Source of the DNA: Micavibrio sp. | Lineage (GTDB): Bacteria > Pseudomonadota > Alphaproteobacteria > Micavibrionales > Micavibrionaceae | NCBI GenBank assembly: GCA_030824965.1 | Contig: JAPJQV010000005.1 | Span: 1-64,000 of the forward strand | Reading direction: 5' to 3' | DNA: 64,000 nucleotides | Shown: piece after piece, positions 61,535-64,000 of the stretch | How positions within the stretch are numbered: the first letter of the stretch is position 1 | Layout: every line of letters starts with the position of its first letter | Program-made: the position numbers and the translations under genes | Notes under the pieces: model-generated | What the model was told of the DNA's origin: nothing | The model's database searches: none | The model's input: the letters and a program-made list of their open reading frames with translations, nothing else

Positions 61535-62496
61535 TATGGAACGTCGTCATAGGCTTGCAGGATTTTACCTACAAGCTTGTGTCGAACCACGTCCTGATTA
61601 TTAAACTCTATAAAAGCAATATCAGGAATATCTCGCAAAATAAGAAGGGCCTCTTTAAGCCCGGATACTTGACCATTTAAGAGATCTGTCTGTGACGGAT
61701 CGCCTGTAATGACCATCCGCGAGTCTTCGCCCATACGGCTTAAAAACATTTTCATCTGCGATGTTGTCGTGTTTTGCGCCTCGTCAAGAAGTACATAGGC
61801 GCGGCTCAGCGTACGGCCTCGCATGAAGGCGAGAGGAGCAATTTCGATTTCGTTACGCTCCATCATTTTTTCTACGCGCTCGGCACCGAGGAAATCATGA
61901 AGTGCATCATAAATCGGGCGCAAATAAGGATCAATTTTTTCTTTCATGTCTCCGGGAAGAAAGCCAAGCTTTTCTCCTGCCTCAACTGCCGGACGGGTAA
62001 AGACAAGGCGATCTATTTTGTTTTGTTCGTACATTTCAACGCCGGCAGCGACGGCTATATAGGTTTTACCCGTACCGGCAGGGCCGATGCCAAATGTCAT
62101 TTCATGGCGGCGCAGCGCCTTGATATAGTCGGCTTGCGTCGGTGTCCGCGCCATCAAGGTTTTCTTGCGGATATTAAGCGAGACCTGTTTGCCGTGGTCG
62201 TCATGCTTTGGCGTAGTGTTTTCTTTCTTGTCGTCATTGCCATGCTTGGCAAAGCGGATTGCTCCGTCGATATCGGCTGGGGTCATGGTTCGGCCTTTCT
62301 CAATATGGCTCCACATCCATTGCAGGACGTTATTTGCAGTTGCAACATTCTCATTATCTCCCGAGACAGAAACAGTGTTCCCGCGGTCGGAAATTTGAAC
62401 ATTCAGTGTTTTTTCAAGATAGTTAAGGTGGGAATTATGTTCTCCGAAAAGAAGAGGGACGAGTGAGAGATCGTCAAATTCAAGCGTTGTGGCGAT
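61534..62496 (-). CDS. phoH: PhoH/YbeZ ATPase, likely ATC start
   Basis: Taken from an ATC at 62496, the product has 320 residues. The first 60 read FDDLSLVPLLFGEHNSHL and RGNTVSVSGDNENVATA, the normal N-terminal domain of this family, yet the first in-frame ATG is only codon 61 and no GTG or TTG occurs between the upstream stop and it. AAGGAG lies seven bases before the ATC, and a -10 TATAAT is 26 bases upstream. ATP site GIGPAGTGKT has K144, and VLLDEAQNTTTSQMKMFL and ITGDPSQTD follow. YbeZ works with YbeY, encoded next. A sequencing error at the start is the main alternative. Confidence 0.9.
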   Translation of the reverse strand: MATTLEFDDLSLVPLLFGEHNSHLNYLEKTLNVQISDRGNTVSVSGDNENVATANNVLQWMWSHIEKGRTMTPADIDGAIRFAKHGNDDKKENTTPKHDDHGKQVSLNIRKKTLMARTPTQADYIKALRRHEMTFGIGPAGTGKTYIAVAAGVEMYEQNKIDRLVFTRPAVEAGEKLGFLPGDMKEKIDPYLRPIYDALHDFLGAERVEKMMERNEIEIAPLAFMRGRTLSRAYVLLDEAQNTTTSQMKMFLSRMGEDSRMVITGDPSQTDLLNGQVSGLKEALLILRDIPDIAFIEFNNQDVVRHKLVGKILQAYDDVP

Positions 62497-62522
62497 AGGG
62501 CGACTCCTTGTTGCTGTTACCC

Positions 62523-62528
62523 ATTATA
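62523..62528 (-). promoter_or_regulatory. -10 box of phoH
   Basis: Consensus TATAAT read leftward. A weak -35 is the only upstream match. Transcription would begin near 62516, about 20 bases before the ATC, leaving a short leader that holds the AAGGAG site. Confidence 0.45.
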
Positions 62529-62560
62529 ACATAGTTTGAGCAGGCAAAAGGTAAATATTT

Positions 62561-63691
62561 TTAAGCGGGCGCGAAGCCTGGCAAATGAAAGTCAGGATAA
62601 TCTTTAGGTTCGGCCTTGCGGCTGATTGTGCGAGTAGATGGAACTGTAACGCCCAGCTTTTCGCTTACGGCTTTGACCGCAAAATGACGTCTGGCATCCG
62701 ATAATGCATTTTCCAGCCATTCTTTATCGAGAGGTTTGCCGAGCTTGCCGTCTTTCTCCTGCAAAGCCTGACCTTCATTTAAAAGAGGCACGGCGCGGCG
62801 AGCAATACGTTCGGCGATCGCCACATTGTCAGGATGCCCGCGTAGTTCAATTCTGGCGGTGTGATATTCTGAAACGCTGACTTTGACAGAGAGCTCATTC
62901 AAAAGAAAGGATTTAAACTTTCGGAAATAATCGGCCTTGCCCCCTTCAAAACGGTTTATATCCCAATATTTCGAATACGCTTCTGCGCTCTCTGCGGAGA
63001 GAATTTTTTCATCATCGAAAACAGGCATGTTGCTGAACCGATTATTCCGCTCGTCGCGCTCAAAATCCGATACATAAATTTCACGGAAGCCGTAATCCAG
63101 ATCGACGCTGGCAAAAGCGATGTCGCGTTCCGGATAAGCAAGGTTTTCGACCGAAATTCCTTTCAGGTACCGCTCCATCAAAAGGTCGGCCGGCATTAAA
63201 GCGGCCGGTCTGGCTGCTTCCGGTACAGGCATGAAACTGGCCGACGTGAATGCTTTCAGACAATCGATAAACCGTTTAGCCCGGCTGGCCTCTGGGGCGG
63301 CCACCGTATGTAGGTTGAAATCTTTGTTGCCTAGATTTTCGGCATAGGAATCTAGAATTGCCTCTATGCTTTCTTTCACGTGATGCACGGTCAATTCATT
63401 ATTGCCGTGAATAAAAACGCTGCGACCGCAAGGGTCGGGAATGTGAACTGTTATCTGGTTATCGCGGTCGAGCGCGCGGTTGATGTTGATTGCAAAAGAC
63501 CCAATGCTTTTCAATAGGGGCCCATTTCCAAACGCTCCTGCTTCGGGATATTCTCCTTTGGGAAGCCGAGCGGCCATTCTGCATTTTGAAAAGGTTCTGG
63601 GGGGAAGGTAAAGATGGTCGAACGCATAGCGTGAGCGAGGGGCCGTGTCGTCTTTAAAAATTTCGCCGACAGCAAAACGTAAAGGTTTCAT
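62561..63691 (-). CDS. unknown 376-residue protein
   Basis: A soluble protein with no signal peptide or named motif. It has mixed character: ITVHIPDPCGRSVFIHGNNEL in the middle, and a C-terminal basic region with RAVPLLNEGQALQEKDGK. It starts six bases after the 94-residue gene and ends 64 bases before phoH. In most alphaproteobacteria miaB or similar genes lie here. No function assigned. Confidence 0.65.
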   Translation of the reverse strand: MKPLRFAVGEIFKDDTAPRSRYAFDHLYLPPRTFSKCRMAARLPKGEYPEAGAFGNGPLLKSIGSFAININRALDRDNQITVHIPDPCGRSVFIHGNNELTVHHVKESIEAILDSYAENLGNKDFNLHTVAAPEASRAKRFIDCLKAFTSASFMPVPEAARPAALMPADLLMERYLKGISVENLAYPERDIAFASVDLDYGFREIYVSDFERDERNNRFSNMPVFDDEKILSAESAEAYSKYWDINRFEGGKADYFRKFKSFLLNELSVKVSVSEYHTARIELRGHPDNVAIAERIARRAVPLLNEGQALQEKDGKLGKPLDKEWLENALSDARRHFAVKAVSEKLGVTVPSTRTISRKAEPKDYPDFHLPGFAPA

Positions 63692-63697
63692 GTTTGC

Positions 63698-63982
63698 CTA
63701 TCTCATGACCATGTCTAATAAAGAAGTCGCCCGTTCGCGCCCGAGAGTTTGTATACTTCGCGCCGTAAAATTCTGTAGCAGCTGGTTATTACTGATTTCA
63801 CGCTCGGCACTGATTTCTTTTGCTGCCCATTGCGCCATTTGAAAGGCAACCTTAAGCGACTTACCGTCGCATGAGCTTAGTTCAATAAAGCTTGGCTTGT
63901 TCTCCACGCCTGAGATGGCGACATTAAGTCCTTCGAAAAGATCCCTTAATCTCTCATAGGATTTAAGCTGGCGGCGGTCCAT
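63698..63982 (-). CDS. unknown 94-residue protein
   Basis: A small soluble helical protein, DRRQLKSYERLRDLFEGLNV at the start and a basic, helical C-terminus. The ATG at 63982 is used, but the frame stays open to the window edge, so it may begin further right. It lies six bases ahead of the 376-residue gene, so the two are probably one unit. No family recognised. Confidence 0.55.
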   Translation of the reverse strand: MDRRQLKSYERLRDLFEGLNVAISGVENKPSFIELSSCDGKSLKVAFQMAQWAAKEISAEREISNNQLLQNFTARSIQTLGRERATSLLDMVMR

Positions 63983-64000
63983 GTCATGGGGCGCTTTGGT

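Noticed and set aside
62480..62524. Short out-of-frame ATG reading into the phoH start
   Set aside because: The ATG overlaps the consensus -10 box, so it is probably not in the transcript; it ends after 14 codons.
1..64000. CRISPR arrays, insertion sequences or prophage genes
   Set aside because: No regularly spaced repeats, transposase, integrase or phage structural motifs were found on either strand.

Overview
The window reads as ordinary chromosome of a free-living alphaproteobacterium. The block lnt / XRE regulator / metK / trmB / rimP / nusA / ylxR / infB / rbfA / truB / rpsO, the phoH-ybeY-corC-lnt run, fabA-fabB-fabI, a RegB/RegA (PrrBA) redox pair, a DUF1491 domain next to a Fur-family gene and an intracellular PHA depolymerase all point there. 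Moderate G+C and many short secreted or unassigned genes suggest a Rhodospirillales- or Micavibrio-like lineage, but the sequence does not settle the genus. I see no insertion sequences, prophage genes or CRISPR arrays.

Layout. 1-55 is the 5' part of a tRNA-Ser(GCU). 104-7977 is one tight leftward gene chain. It starts with gatC and gatA, continues with two duplicated eight-cysteine secreted proteins, gatB, a small lipoprotein and a PLP-fold protein, and ends with an ABC exporter and a second PLP-fold protein. 8042-12943 holds ruvX, a YgjP-type metallopeptidase, two patatin-like proteins and phaZ. 13075-16841 has a CobD/CbiB-like membrane protein converging on an overlapping cobT-like/regB/regA operon. 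16943-24816 runs rightward: rpmB, tgt (without its zinc cysteines), a degenerate GGDEF protein, upp, a PAS histidine kinase, fur, a DUF1491-pseudopilin fusion and prfC. A fused membrane/spermidine-synthase-like gene (24817-26997) faces it.

27089-33980 is the SUF iron-sulfur operon (Rrf2 regulator, sufB, sufC, sufD, sufS, DUF59 protein, A-type carrier), with three small membrane-protein genes between sufB and sufC. 34110-35330 is a small leftward operon of two unknown proteins and a 30-residue peptide gene with its own terminator. 35420-39281 holds a Dus synthase, marC, a HAD hydrolase, an SH3 protein and an unknown. 39381-42032 is fabA-fabB-fabI. 42033-48387 carries a membrane protein, a glycerophosphodiesterase, a SET-domain protein, pnp, gpmA, a CDF metal exporter and small genes.

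48502-58488 is the leftward translation/transcription cluster from an XRE regulator and metK down to rpsO. A promoter plus an intrinsic terminator in the rimP leader looks like an attenuator. 58558-62496 is lnt, corC, ybeY and phoH; phoH appears to start at ATC. The window ends in two unrecognised genes.

The most unusual items are the DUF1491-pseudopilin fusion, the ATC start of phoH, the PLP pair around an exporter, the eight-cysteine protein pair inside gatCAB, the zinc-less TGT, the cobT-like gene coupled to regBA, and the rimP leader attenuator.
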